Source: Shewanellaceae bacterium (GTDB lineage Bacteria; Pseudomonadota; Gammaproteobacteria; Enterobacterales; Shewanellaceae). Taken from it: a stretch of DNA of 9,572 bases. The position numbers and the translations under genes were made by a program. This document shows, piece by piece, positions 1 to 7,085 of this stretch. The notes beneath the pieces were generated by a model. It saw nothing but the letters and a program-made list of their open reading frames with translations, had not been told where the DNA came from and ran no database searches. The stretch lies in the NCBI GenBank assembly GCA_016779685.1, contig JADHND010000049.1, forward strand, positions 1-9,572. The letters are read 5' to 3'. The stretch's first letter is position 1. Each line of letters begins with the position of its first letter.

Positions 1-105
1 CGAATGGAAGCGGCCACCACAGCCAAGCTGCTCGATCAGCATACCAGCAAGCCCAATAAAAAAGAACGTCGTAAAATTATGTTGATGAAAAACGCCAAAA
101 GTTAA
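1..105 (+). CDS. hslR: C-terminal tail of ribosome-associated heat shock protein Hsp15 (partial)
   Basis: Frame 1 is open from the window edge to a TAA at 103–105, giving 34 residues; the start lies outside the window. The tail is very basic and contains PNKKERRKIMLMK, which lines up with the PDKKERRDLLRFK ending I recall for E. coli Hsp15. Hsp15 is a small S4-domain RNA-binding protein that binds 50S subunits still carrying a nascent chain and helps recycle stalled ribosomes after heat shock. The S4 domain itself is not visible here, so the call rests on this tail and on the neighbour: hslO starts 22 bp downstream, and hslR–hslO is a well-known gene pair. Another basic-tailed protein is possible but less likely. 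Confidence 0.72.
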   Translation, partial: RMEAATTAKLLDQHTSKPNKKERRKIMLMKNAKS

Positions 106-127
106 CCCAGTTAAGGTCATTACACAC

Positions 128-997
128 ATGCAAAAAGATCATATTTACAGGTATCTATTTCAAGAATCCGATATTCGTGGTGAAATGGTGCAGCTCAATC
201 ATACACTTAAAAATTGCCTCGTCCATCGGTCCTATCCCCCTGTAATAACAGCGTTGCTAGGGGAACTACTGAGTATGACTAGCTTACTCACTGCTACCTT
301 AAAATTTGAAGGTGAAATCACCCTGCAACTTCAAAGTCAACATGCCGTCGAACTCGCCGTTGTGACTGGAACGCATCAAAATGCAATGCGAGGCTTGATT
401 CAGTTTGATGAAGCTAAACTGGATAAGGCCACTTCAAAGGAATTAACTGAATTGTGTTACCAGGGCACCATGGTCATCACCATTTCGCCAACACAAGGCC
501 AACGTTATCAAGGTATCATTCAAATCGAACAACCTACTTTAGCAGGCTGTGTCGAACAATATTTTCTACAATCGGAGCAGCTACAAACCCGTATCTGGTT
601 GTATCAGCAAGGCGACCAAGCTGGCGGTATCATGCTACAAGCTTTGCCCAGCGAACACAAAGAAGCACAGCAACACACTTTTGAGCACTTAAGCATTCTC
701 ACGGAAACGCTAAAAGAACAAGAGTTGTTCGATTTAGATGCTCAGCAGATCTTACATCGCTTATATCATGAAGAAGATGTCTTGTTGTTCGAACCCGATT
801 TAATTCATTTCAAATGCACCTGTTCACAAACCCGATCAGCGCAAGCCATCATCAGTCTGGGGCAATCCGAAGTTGAACGTATTTTAGCTGAAGAAACCAC
901 CGTCAACTTGGATTGCGAATTTTGTGGGAAAGTGTATGATTTTGATGCCGTCGATGTCGCTAAACTGTTTCATACCACACCAACCAGTAAAAAATAA
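128..997 (+). CDS. hslO: Redox-regulated molecular chaperone Hsp33
   Basis: Hsp33 is a cytoplasmic holdase chaperone activated by oxidation plus unfolding (for example by hypochlorite or peroxide with heat). The protein has 289 residues, against about 292 in E. coli. The N-terminal part carries the substrate-binding fold. The C-terminal redox switch is intact: the four zinc-binding cysteines are C230 and C232 (CTC) and C263 and C266 (CEFC), the family's CxC…CxxC pattern at the expected spacing. The charged linker before the switch (about 175–225), which unfolds on activation, is present. The ATG at 128 has a modest ribosome site (AAGG at 113–116, 11 nt upstream). It follows the hslR tail by 22 bp and precedes ubiD by 21 bp, so it is probably co-transcribed with both. 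No promoter is seen immediately upstream. Confidence 0.97.
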   Translation: MQKDHIYRYLFQESDIRGEMVQLNHTLKNCLVHRSYPPVITALLGELLSMTSLLTATLKFEGEITLQLQSQHAVELAVVTGTHQNAMRGLIQFDEAKLDKATSKELTELCYQGTMVITISPTQGQRYQGIIQIEQPTLAGCVEQYFLQSEQLQTRIWLYQQGDQAGGIMLQALPSEHKEAQQHTFEHLSILTETLKEQELFDLDAQQILHRLYHEEDVLLFEPDLIHFKCTCSQTRSAQAIISLGQSEVERILAEETTVNLDCEFCGKVYDFDAVDVAKLFHTTPTSKK

Positions 998-1018
998 AAC
1001 CATAAAGAGGGATAAGCC

Positions 1019-2482
1019 ATGAATTTTGGTGATTTACGCAGCTTTTTAGACTACCTAGAAACCTGCGGTCAGTTAAAACGCATCCCACATGAAGTCGATC
1101 CCTATTTAGAGATCACGGAGATTAGTGATCGCGTCTTGCGTCAAGGTGGGCCAGCGCTGCTGTTTGAAAATCCTAAAAATGCCACCATGCCCATTTTAAC
1201 CAATTTATTTGGTCATCCAAAACGAGTGGCTATGGCATTGGGTAAACATGATGCCAAAGACTTACGCGATGTTGGCCGTCTCTTGGCTTTTTTAAAAGAA
1301 CCCGAGCCGCCACAAGGCTTTAAAGACGTGGTTCAAAAAATCCCTATGTACCGACAGGCGCTTAATATGCCCGTCAAACAAGTCAAAAAAGCCGCCTGCC
1401 AAGAGGTGGTTATGCAAGGTGACGCGGTGGATCTGCATCAACTACCCATCCAACATTGCTGGCCTGGTGACGCTGCACCTTTGGTCACCTGGGGGCTCAC
1501 CATCACCCGCGGTCCACATCAAAAGCGTCTGAACATAGGTATTTATCGCCAACAACTTTTAGGCCGCAATAAGCTCATCATGCGCTGGCTCGATCACCGT
1601 GGCGGCGCTTTAGATTTACAAGCCTTTAAAGCTGAAAATCCTCAAGGTCGGTTTCCGGTGGTGGTCGCTTTAGGTGCCGACCCTGCCACTATTTTGGGGG
1701 CGGTAACACCCGTGCCGGATGGGATGAGTGAATACGCTTTTGCTGGATTGTTACGCCAAGAGCGTACCGAAACTGTCAAAGCCTTAAGTTGCGATTTAGA
1801 TGTGCCTGCAACCAGTGAAATTGTACTTGAAGGTTATATCGACGTCACCGAATTTGCCGATGAAGGGCCTTATGGCGATCATACTGGCTATTATAATGAA
1901 GTGGCTGCTTTTCCTGTCTTCACCGTCACCCACATCACTCATCGGCAACAGCCTATTTACCACAGCACCTATACTGGTAGGCCACCTGATGAGCCGGCTA
2001 TGCTCGGTGTTGCACTCAACGAAGTCTTTGTCCCTATCTTGCAGAAACAGTTTCCAGAAATTGTCGACTTTTATCTGCCTCCCGAAGGCTGCTCTTATCG
2101 AATGGCTGTGGTGTCGATTCGCAAGCAATATCCGGGACATGCTAAACGGGTCATGATGGGTATTTGGTCTTTTTTACGCCAGTTTATGTACACTAAATTT
2201 ATTGTCATTGTCGATGAAGACATCAACTGTCGAGATTGGCAAGATGTCATTTGGGCGATTACCACTCGTATGGATCCGAGTCGCGATACCAGTCTGATTG
2301 AAAACACCCCTATTGACTATTTAGACTTTGCTTCACCTGTGGCTGGACTAGGCTCTAAAATGGGCTTAGATGCCACCAACAAATGGGCTGGAGAAACCCA
2401 ACGTGAGTGGGGCGTCGCTATGTCGATGGATGACGCGACTAAGGCTCACATTGATCACATTTGGTCGGAACTCGATCTTTGA
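1019..2482 (+). CDS. ubiD: 3-octaprenyl-4-hydroxybenzoate carboxy-lyase (prenylated-FMN-dependent decarboxylase)
   Basis: UbiD removes the carboxyl group of 3-polyprenyl-4-hydroxybenzoate in ubiquinone synthesis, using the prenylated FMN cofactor made by UbiX. The 487-residue length is close to the 497 of the E. coli enzyme. The N-terminus (MNFGDLRSFLDYLE) is typical. Visible conserved elements are NIGIYRQQ at 172–179 (N172 corresponds to the metal-binding Asn), the cofactor-contacting stretch RW-LDHRGGALD around 189–199, E238 in GMSEYAFAG (metal ligand), and DEGPYGDHTGYY at 281–292, where D287 matches the proposed proton donor D290 of E. coli. The start at 1019 has a good ribosome site (AAGAGGG at 1005–1011, 7 nt away). 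fre begins 25 bp after the stop. ubiX is not in the window. Assignment to the ubiquinone enzyme rather than another UbiD-family decarboxylase rests on length, these motifs and the fre neighbour. Confidence 0.97.
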   Translation: MNFGDLRSFLDYLETCGQLKRIPHEVDPYLEITEISDRVLRQGGPALLFENPKNATMPILTNLFGHPKRVAMALGKHDAKDLRDVGRLLAFLKEPEPPQGFKDVVQKIPMYRQALNMPVKQVKKAACQEVVMQGDAVDLHQLPIQHCWPGDAAPLVTWGLTITRGPHQKRLNIGIYRQQLLGRNKLIMRWLDHRGGALDLQAFKAENPQGRFPVVVALGADPATILGAVTPVPDGMSEYAFAGLLRQERTETVKALSCDLDVPATSEIVLEGYIDVTEFADEGPYGDHTGYYNEVAAFPVFTVTHITHRQQPIYHSTYTGRPPDEPAMLGVALNEVFVPILQKQFPEIVDFYLPPEGCSYRMAVVSIRKQYPGHAKRVMMGIWSFLRQFMYTKFIVIVDEDINCRDWQDVIWAITTRMDPSRDTSLIENTPIDYLDFASPVAGLGSKMGLDATNKWAGETQREWGVAMSMDDATKAHIDHIWSELDL

Positions 2483-2493
2483 ACCACCCTACA

Positions 2494-2500
2494 TTGAGGT
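2494..2500 (+). promoter_or_regulatory. Ribosome binding site fixing the fre start
   Basis: TTGAGGT lies just after the ubiD stop, with GAGG at 2496–2499 ending 8 nt before the ATG at 2508. The reading frame is open back to an ATG at 2370, but those 46 extra codons lie inside ubiD and have no homology to flavin reductases. This site therefore supports the shorter start. Confidence 0.75.
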
Positions 2501-2507
2501 CAGCAAT

Positions 2508-3191
2508 ATGAACATTTGTTCTTGCGAAATTAAACAAGTTACCCCCTTTAACCATACAATTTATCAGGTTATCTTGCGTCCGAACGAGCCTGTCAACTTC
2601 CAGGCTGGTCAATACGTCACTCTTCATTTAGGTGGAGGACAGCAGCGCCACTTTTCTATCGCTAGTGCACCAAATTCCGACACCATTGAGCTCCATATTG
2701 GCGCCCATCAAATCGACAGCTACACCCAAGATACCCTAGATTATTTAAAAAACAACACACATGTCACCGCTGAGATTGCGCACGGACAAGCCCATTTACG
2801 GATTCACTCGCAGCGCCCTCGTCTGATCATTGTTGGCGGCACCGGTTTTGGTTACGCTAAAAGTTTGATTGAAACCAGTATTGCTTTACAGCAAACAGTA
2901 CCAACACAGTTGTTTTGGGGCTGTCGTCAACCCGATCATATGTATCAAGAACAACTCGCGCGTAGCTGGCAAAATCTCTTATGGCTAGAGTTTGTTGCTG
3001 TACTCGAAGATAAACCCAGTCATTTCAACGGCGAACAAGGGCAACTATTGGACATCGTCACCCAGCGATTAAAGGACATCTCAGCCTGTGATGTGTACGT
3101 CACGGGGCGTTATGAAATGGCACAACTTGCACGTACCCAACTTCAAACTATTGGCCTCAATGAAGACCACCTGTTTGGCGACGCCTACTAA
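2508..3191 (+). CDS. fre: NAD(P)H-flavin reductase
   Basis: Fre reduces free riboflavin, FMN or FAD with NAD(P)H and releases the reduced flavin to other enzymes. The start at 2508 gives 227 residues (E. coli Fre has 233) and begins MNICSCEIKQVTPF, in place for the family's first β-strand. The flavin-binding motif is RHFSIAS at 47–53 (family RxFS/T), the nucleotide-binding loop is GGTGFGYAKSL at 110–120, and YVTGRYEMAQL at 197–207 matches the E. coli YIAGRFEMAKI region. The ending NEDHLFGDAY matches the EDRLFGDAF ending of E. coli Fre, shortened by a few residues. It follows ubiD by 25 bp, as in E. coli. This is the ferredoxin-NADP reductase-like fold without an iron–sulphur domain, so it is a stand-alone cytoplasmic reductase. 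Reduced FMN from Fre could feed UbiX, which makes UbiD's cofactor; that link is inferred. Confidence 0.95.
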   Translation: MNICSCEIKQVTPFNHTIYQVILRPNEPVNFQAGQYVTLHLGGGQQRHFSIASAPNSDTIELHIGAHQIDSYTQDTLDYLKNNTHVTAEIAHGQAHLRIHSQRPRLIIVGGTGFGYAKSLIETSIALQQTVPTQLFWGCRQPDHMYQEQLARSWQNLLWLEFVAVLEDKPSHFNGEQGQLLDIVTQRLKDISACDVYVTGRYEMAQLARTQLQTIGLNEDHLFGDAY

Positions 3192-3205
3192 ATCCGTTGA
3201 AACAA

Positions 3206-3232
3206 GCGCTTGCTATAAACTCCAGCAAGCGC
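3206..3232 (-). terminator. Hairpin at the convergent fre/ubiA junction, probable ubiA terminator
   Basis: A perfect 9-bp inverted repeat pairs GCGCTTGCT (3206–3214) with AGCAAGCGC (3224–3232) around a 9-nt loop. Read leftward, the stem is followed by TTGTTTC, a short T-rich run. Read rightward, it is followed by CCCAACC with no T-run. It therefore looks more like a leftward terminator for the ubiA operon, though it could also halt or stabilise the fre transcript end. The ubiA TAG (3213–3215) sits inside the structure, so the right arm is ubiA coding sequence. The T-run is weak. Confidence 0.5.
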
Positions 3233-4082
3233 CCAACCACAGCACGAGCAACAACCATTGCTGGCTATGAAAAGCGCGGATACAAGCGCAAGCTTCGCGC
3301 TTACGGATCAACCCGTGTTGCCAAATCATCATGACAGCAGCAAAGCCTAGACTCAAAAAATATGGCCAAGTGACCGTTTCAATCCATCCAACCAACAACC
3401 ACGTACACCAAGCCAACGCTTGCATCAAGGCAATACCAATCAGATCATAACGTCCCAACCAAATCGCCAACGATTTGACCCCTATCTTTAAGTCATCCTC
3501 ACGATCAGCCAGTGCATACATCGTGTCATATGCCATGGTCAGCAATAAATTACCGCCGAAAAGGAGCCAAGTGGTCATGGTAAACGCTTGATTTTGAGCT
3601 GTATAAGCCAACAAAATAGACCAGCTCCAAACCACGCCTAAAAACAACTGGGGCCAGTGAGTGATGCGTTTCATCCAAGGATACAGACAAGTCAAAACAC
3701 CGCCAATTAATGCCAACTTAATACTGGGCAAGTTTAATTGGGCAGCCAATAACAAAGCCAAGCCCATTAAGATCACCAACCACGCCATAGCTTGCCGAGG
3801 CTGAATCAAGCCTGCGGCGAGTGGACGCTGGGCCGTGCGTGCGACATAAGCGTCTAGATTGCGATCGGTATAATCATTGATCAGCCCACCAGCGGTTCGC
3901 ATCACCACCACCCCCAAACCAAAAACAAACAACACCTTGGGTGAAGGTATTCCCCCCGCAGCGAACCACAAGGCGGTTAATGTTGGCCATAACAACATGA
4001 AAATAGCAGCAGGACGATCCAACCGCAACAAGCGACCGTAGATCAACACCTGTTGCCACCTGCTCATAGAAACTTCTTGCAT
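3213..4082 (-). CDS. ubiA: 4-hydroxybenzoate polyprenyltransferase
   Basis: UbiA is an integral inner-membrane prenyltransferase that joins a polyprenyl diphosphate chain to 4-hydroxybenzoate, producing the intermediate later decarboxylated by UbiD. The 289-residue protein is very hydrophobic, with roughly eight or nine membrane segments. Both magnesium–diphosphate binding motifs are intact: NDYTDRNLD at 69–77 (N69, D70, D73, D77) and DTMYALADREDD at 186–197 (D186, D193, D196, D197), followed by the family signature GVKSLAIW. LRLDRP at 19–24 and LLWPTL at 30–35 are typical of the 4-hydroxybenzoate branch. The start at 4082 is 10 bp past the uvrD stop and has AAGG 8 nt upstream (TAAGG overlaps the uvrD TAA); an ATG five codons on (4067) is also possible. 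Unlike E. coli, no ubiC lies beside it in the window. The gene ends inside a hairpin shared with the fre end. Confidence 0.96.
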   Translation of the reverse strand: MQEVSMSRWQQVLIYGRLLRLDRPAAIFMLLWPTLTALWFAAGGIPSPKVLFVFGLGVVVMRTAGGLINDYTDRNLDAYVARTAQRPLAAGLIQPRQAMAWLVILMGLALLLAAQLNLPSIKLALIGGVLTCLYPWMKRITHWPQLFLGVVWSWSILLAYTAQNQAFTMTTWLLFGGNLLLTMAYDTMYALADREDDLKIGVKSLAIWLGRYDLIGIALMQALAWCTWLLVGWIETVTWPYFLSLGFAAVMMIWQHGLIRKREACACIRAFHSQQWLLLVLWLGACWSL

Positions 4083-4092
4083 CCTAGATACC

Positions 4093-6267
4093 TTACAACA
4101 CCGGAGTTAAGCGAGCATACGCTTGCACTAACCACTTGGTCCCATTTTGCTCAAATTTAACTTGAATCCGGGTTTGTTCGCCTACGCCTTCGCTTTGCAA
4201 AATCATACCCAAACCAAATTTAACATGGGAAACCCGCTGCCCCAAGCGCAAGCCTGAGTTGTTGTCCGAGTCCTGTGATTGAGATAGAGTCGCAGCAGGT
4301 TTAGCAGATGCGGCACGTGTCACTGTCGTGCGCATCCGCACATGCTCTAAATGCTGATCTTCGATTTCATTCAAAAAGCGTGACGCCCCACCTAGTTGGG
4401 TGCGACCATAAATACGACGGTTTTCTGCATAGGTAAAGTACAGTTTTTCCATCGCGCGGGTGATGCCAACATAGCATAAACGACGCTCTTCATTTAGTTT
4501 TTGCGGCTGATCCACGGAACGCAAAGTTGGAAACATATTTTCTTCAAAGCCCGCAATAAACACCAATGGAAATTCAAGTCCTTTGGCGGCATGCATGGTC
4601 ATCATTTGCACGGCATCTTGATGTTCTGAAGCTTGAGCTTCACCTGACTCTAATGCAGCGTACCCTAAAAAGCTGTTGAGTTCACCCGCAGCTTCAGTGT
4701 CTTCAGGCATTGAGAAAGCCTCAGCAGCTGAGACCAACTCCTCGAGGTTCTCCACTCGAGCTTTGGCTTTTTCACTACGCTCTTGCAGATACATCCCTCT
4801 GAGTCCAGAGTGGTGAATGCAATATTCAACCGTTGCTGCCAGTGACAAGGCTTGCGTGCTGCTAGCCAGCTGATTAATCAAGTCTAAGAAACGCCCAATA
4901 CTTGATGCGCTGCGGCCTGCTAACTGCGCGGCGCCTAACAATTCTTGGCAAGACTGCCACAGCGACACACGATGGATGCGAGAAGCTTCACGTATTTGAT
5001 CCAGCGTACGGCTCCCAATGCCCCGAGCTGGCGTGTTCACCACCCGTTCAAAAGCAGAATCGTCGTGGCGGTTTAAAATTAAGCGTAAATAGCTGGTTGC
5101 GTCTTTAATTTCTTGGCGATCAAAAAACCGCATGCCCCCATAAATATAATAAGGTACCTGCTGATGCATCATCGCCTCTTCTAATACCCGGGACTGTGCG
5201 TTTGAACGGTATAAAATAGCCACATCGGCGAGTGACTTACCCTTATCACGCCATGCTTGAATACGCCCCGCAATGAAGTTGGCTTCATCTAATTCATTAA
5301 ATGCTGCGTATACACTAATGTGTTCCCCATCTTGCCCTTCTGTCCACAATGCTTTGCCCATACGTTCGGGGTTGTGAACAATGAGGCTATTCGCTGCTTT
5401 TAATATGTGTCCTGTTGACCGATAGTTTTGTTCCAAGCGAATCACTTGCGTCTCTTTAAAGTCTTGTAAAAACCGATCTAAATTTTCAATTTTAGCCCCG
5501 CGCCAACCATAAATAGACTGATCATCATCGCCCACGATCATGATATGGTTCGTCGGGGTCGACAACAATTTTACCCAAGCATACTGAATGGCATTGGTGT
5601 CTTGAAACTCATCTACGAGTACATGCCGAAAGCGTTGCTGATAAGACGCCAAGATATCTGGGTTTTTTTGCCAAAGCTGATAGGCTCGCAACAACAATTC
5701 GGCAAAATCAATTAAGTTCGAGCGCTGGCACTGTTCTTGATAAAGGGTATAAATTTTCAACCATGTGGTTTCTACAGGATGGTTCACAACAATATCAGCG
5801 GGCGTCAGTCCATTGTCTTTTTTACCGTTAATATAGCTCTGCGCTTGACGTGGTACCCATTGTTTTTCGTCTAGATTAAGCGTTTTAATCACACGCTTAA
5901 TGAGACGCAACTGGTCATCACTATCTAAAATTTGAAAGCCTTCATTGAGTCCTGCGGCTTGAGGATGCATTCTTAACAAACGATGCGCCAATCCATGAAA
6001 AGTGCCTACCCACATTCCTTGTAACGGTGTACCCATGATATCTTCGATACGATGTCGCATTTCCGCGGCGGCTTTGTTGGTAAAAGTAACCGCCAATATT
6101 TCATAAGGGCTTTGTTGATGTGCTTGAATCAGCCATGCAATGCGGTGCGTTAACACCCGTGTTTTACCACTGCCCGCACCAGCTAGAATTAAAACATCGG
6201 TCAAAGGGGCTGTTACAGCTTGATGTTGGCGTTCATTCAATCCTTCGAGAAGTAAATCAGCATGCAT
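4093..6267 (-). CDS. uvrD: DNA helicase II, UvrD (SF1A 3'-5' helicase)
   Basis: UvrD is an ATP-dependent 3'-5' helicase that acts in nucleotide excision repair (removing the incised oligonucleotide and UvrC) and in mismatch repair. The protein has 724 residues (E. coli 720). All SF1A motifs are visible in order: Walker A GAGSGKT at 30–36, TFTNKAAAEM at 61–70, Walker B DEFQDT at 219–224, GDDDQSIYGWRGA at 246–258, QNYRST at 280–285, TMHAAKGLEFP at 557–567 and RRLCYVGITRA at 595–605. A Ser/Ala/Gln-rich linker (about 647–672) leads to the C-terminal Tudor-like domain (about 674–723), which contains the GQRVSHVKFGLGMIL strand pair. GDDDQSIYGW also occurs in Rep and PcrA, but the yigB–uvrD position and the C-terminal domain favour UvrD. 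AGGA lies 8 nt before the ATG at 6267. It is followed by ubiA after 10 bp. Confidence 0.96.
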   Translation of the reverse strand: MHADLLLEGLNERQHQAVTAPLTDVLILAGAGSGKTRVLTHRIAWLIQAHQQSPYEILAVTFTNKAAAEMRHRIEDIMGTPLQGMWVGTFHGLAHRLLRMHPQAAGLNEGFQILDSDDQLRLIKRVIKTLNLDEKQWVPRQAQSYINGKKDNGLTPADIVVNHPVETTWLKIYTLYQEQCQRSNLIDFAELLLRAYQLWQKNPDILASYQQRFRHVLVDEFQDTNAIQYAWVKLLSTPTNHIMIVGDDDQSIYGWRGAKIENLDRFLQDFKETQVIRLEQNYRSTGHILKAANSLIVHNPERMGKALWTEGQDGEHISVYAAFNELDEANFIAGRIQAWRDKGKSLADVAILYRSNAQSRVLEEAMMHQQVPYYIYGGMRFFDRQEIKDATSYLRLILNRHDDSAFERVVNTPARGIGSRTLDQIREASRIHRVSLWQSCQELLGAAQLAGRSASSIGRFLDLINQLASSTQALSLAATVEYCIHHSGLRGMYLQERSEKAKARVENLEELVSAAEAFSMPEDTEAAGELNSFLGYAALESGEAQASEHQDAVQMMTMHAAKGLEFPLVFIAGFEENMFPTLRSVDQPQKLNEERRLCYVGITRAMEKLYFTYAENRRIYGRTQLGGASRFLNEIEDQHLEHVRMRTTVTRAASAKPAATLSQSQDSDNNSGLRLGQRVSHVKFGLGMILQSEGVGEQTRIQVKFEQNGTKWLVQAYARLTPVL

Positions 6268-6298
6268 ATCTCATTTCCTGATGCTTGAATAAAACGTC

Positions 6299-6328
6299 AG
6301 TATACAATAAAGAGACCTGCTGTTTTAA
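6299..6328 (-). promoter_or_regulatory. Candidate sigma-70 promoter for uvrD–ubiA
   Basis: Reading leftward, a −10-like TATACT (6304–6299) matches five of six consensus bases. It is preceded after 18 bp by TTAAAA (6328–6323), a weak −35 matching four of six. Transcription would begin roughly 25 nt before the uvrD ATG. The surrounding 110-bp gap (6268–6377) is AT-rich and holds no reading frame of note and no clear terminator for yigB. No LexA box of the form CTGT-N8-ACAG is present. Weak −35 and AT-rich context mean chance matches are likely. Confidence 0.35.
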
Positions 6329-6377
6329 CCTTTAATTCAATGATTTTTCAATTTTTTATGAATATATACTTAATAGG

Positions 6378-7085
6378 TTAAGTGGGACACAACAATGTGG
6401 TTAAAGCTGATAAGGTTGAAATTTGCCAAACATAGGGTGCCTGCTCATCTGGTAAGGGTAACGTGGACAACCAAGCCACTTGACAGCCTGCGGCGTAGGC
6501 GCCCAAGACATCGGTGTTCCAATTATCCCCTACATGCAACAAAGCTTCTGGCGCTATACGCAAATCCTGACACACACAATCAAACATCTGGATAGCAGGC
6601 TTTTTCGGATGGGCTAAATCTGCTTTATAAACCGTCTCGAACAAACCATCGATGCCGGCAACCTTCAGATCTAAATTACCATTGGTGATGACCGCCAATG
6701 GAAAAGATGCCCGTAAATCCATCAATATCTGGGTAACCTCAGGCGCAATCTTGACCTGTGACCGTGCCACCACAAAATGACGCATCGCATCCTGACTCAC
6801 TGTGCGTACCGATGCCTTAGGCAACCCCAACGCTTCTAACACCAAGGCGATGGTGTATTCTCGACATTGACTCACATCATGCACCAAAGTAGGTTCTTGC
6901 TGCTGTGCTTGGGTCGTCATCGATACCCAATCAACACCTGCCAGCGCTTGAGCATCAACGTGCTGCGCTAACCAAGTCAATAAAGCAGATTCGGCTTGGG
7001 CTATCACCCCAGCGTTTAAATATAAAGTATCGTCTAAATCAAAACTGATGGCTTTAATCTTGTGTTTCTGGATCGGTTGCTTCAT
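6378..7085 (-). CDS. yigB: HAD-family phosphatase, YigB-like
   Basis: This is a haloacid dehalogenase superfamily hydrolase of 235 residues (E. coli YigB has 238). The four HAD motifs are visible: motif I FDLDDT at 15–20, with nucleophile D16 and acid/base D18; motif II ITNGN at 133–137, with T134; the motif III lysine in HPKKP at 159–163; and motif IV HVGDNWNTD at 184–192, with D187 and D192. The insert between motifs I and II is a helical C1 cap. E. coli YigB dephosphorylates FMN and can act on the ribitylaminouracil phosphate of riboflavin synthesis; whether this orthologue has the same substrate is inferred from order and similarity. The ATG at 7085 lies inside the end of xerC (32-nt overlap) with only a weak AAAGA upstream, which suggests translational coupling. 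No later start would preserve motif I. uvrD follows after 110 bp. Confidence 0.9.
   Translation of the reverse strand: MKQPIQKHKIKAISFDLDDTLYLNAGVIAQAESALLTWLAQHVDAQALAGVDWVSMTTQAQQQEPTLVHDVSQCREYTIALVLEALGLPKASVRTVSQDAMRHFVVARSQVKIAPEVTQILMDLRASFPLAVITNGNLDLKVAGIDGLFETVYKADLAHPKKPAIQMFDCVCQDLRIAPEALLHVGDNWNTDVLGAYAAGCQVAWLSTLPLPDEQAPYVWQISTLSALTTLLCPT

Noticed and set aside
454..684. A 76-codon rightward frame inside hslO
   Set aside because: It is fully contained in hslO, has no ribosome site and has low-complexity His/Thr/Arg composition typical of a shifted frame.
1796..2156. Frames of about 115 codons on both strands inside ubiD
   Set aside because: They lie wholly inside a strongly conserved part of ubiD, have no ribosome site, and their translations show no recognisable domain. 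They are by-products of ubiD codon use.
2370..2507. Longer fre starting inside ubiD
   Set aside because: The 46 added residues overlap ubiD, do not resemble flavin reductases, and a good ribosome site precedes the ATG at 2508.
6285..6310. LexA (SOS) box upstream of uvrD
   Set aside because: TTGTATACTGACG resembles one half-site, but there is no ACAG at the required spacing.
6330..6377. Intrinsic terminator after yigB
   Set aside because: The stretch is A/T-rich with only a 4-bp TTCA/TGAA pairing and no GC stem, so readthrough into uvrD is more likely.
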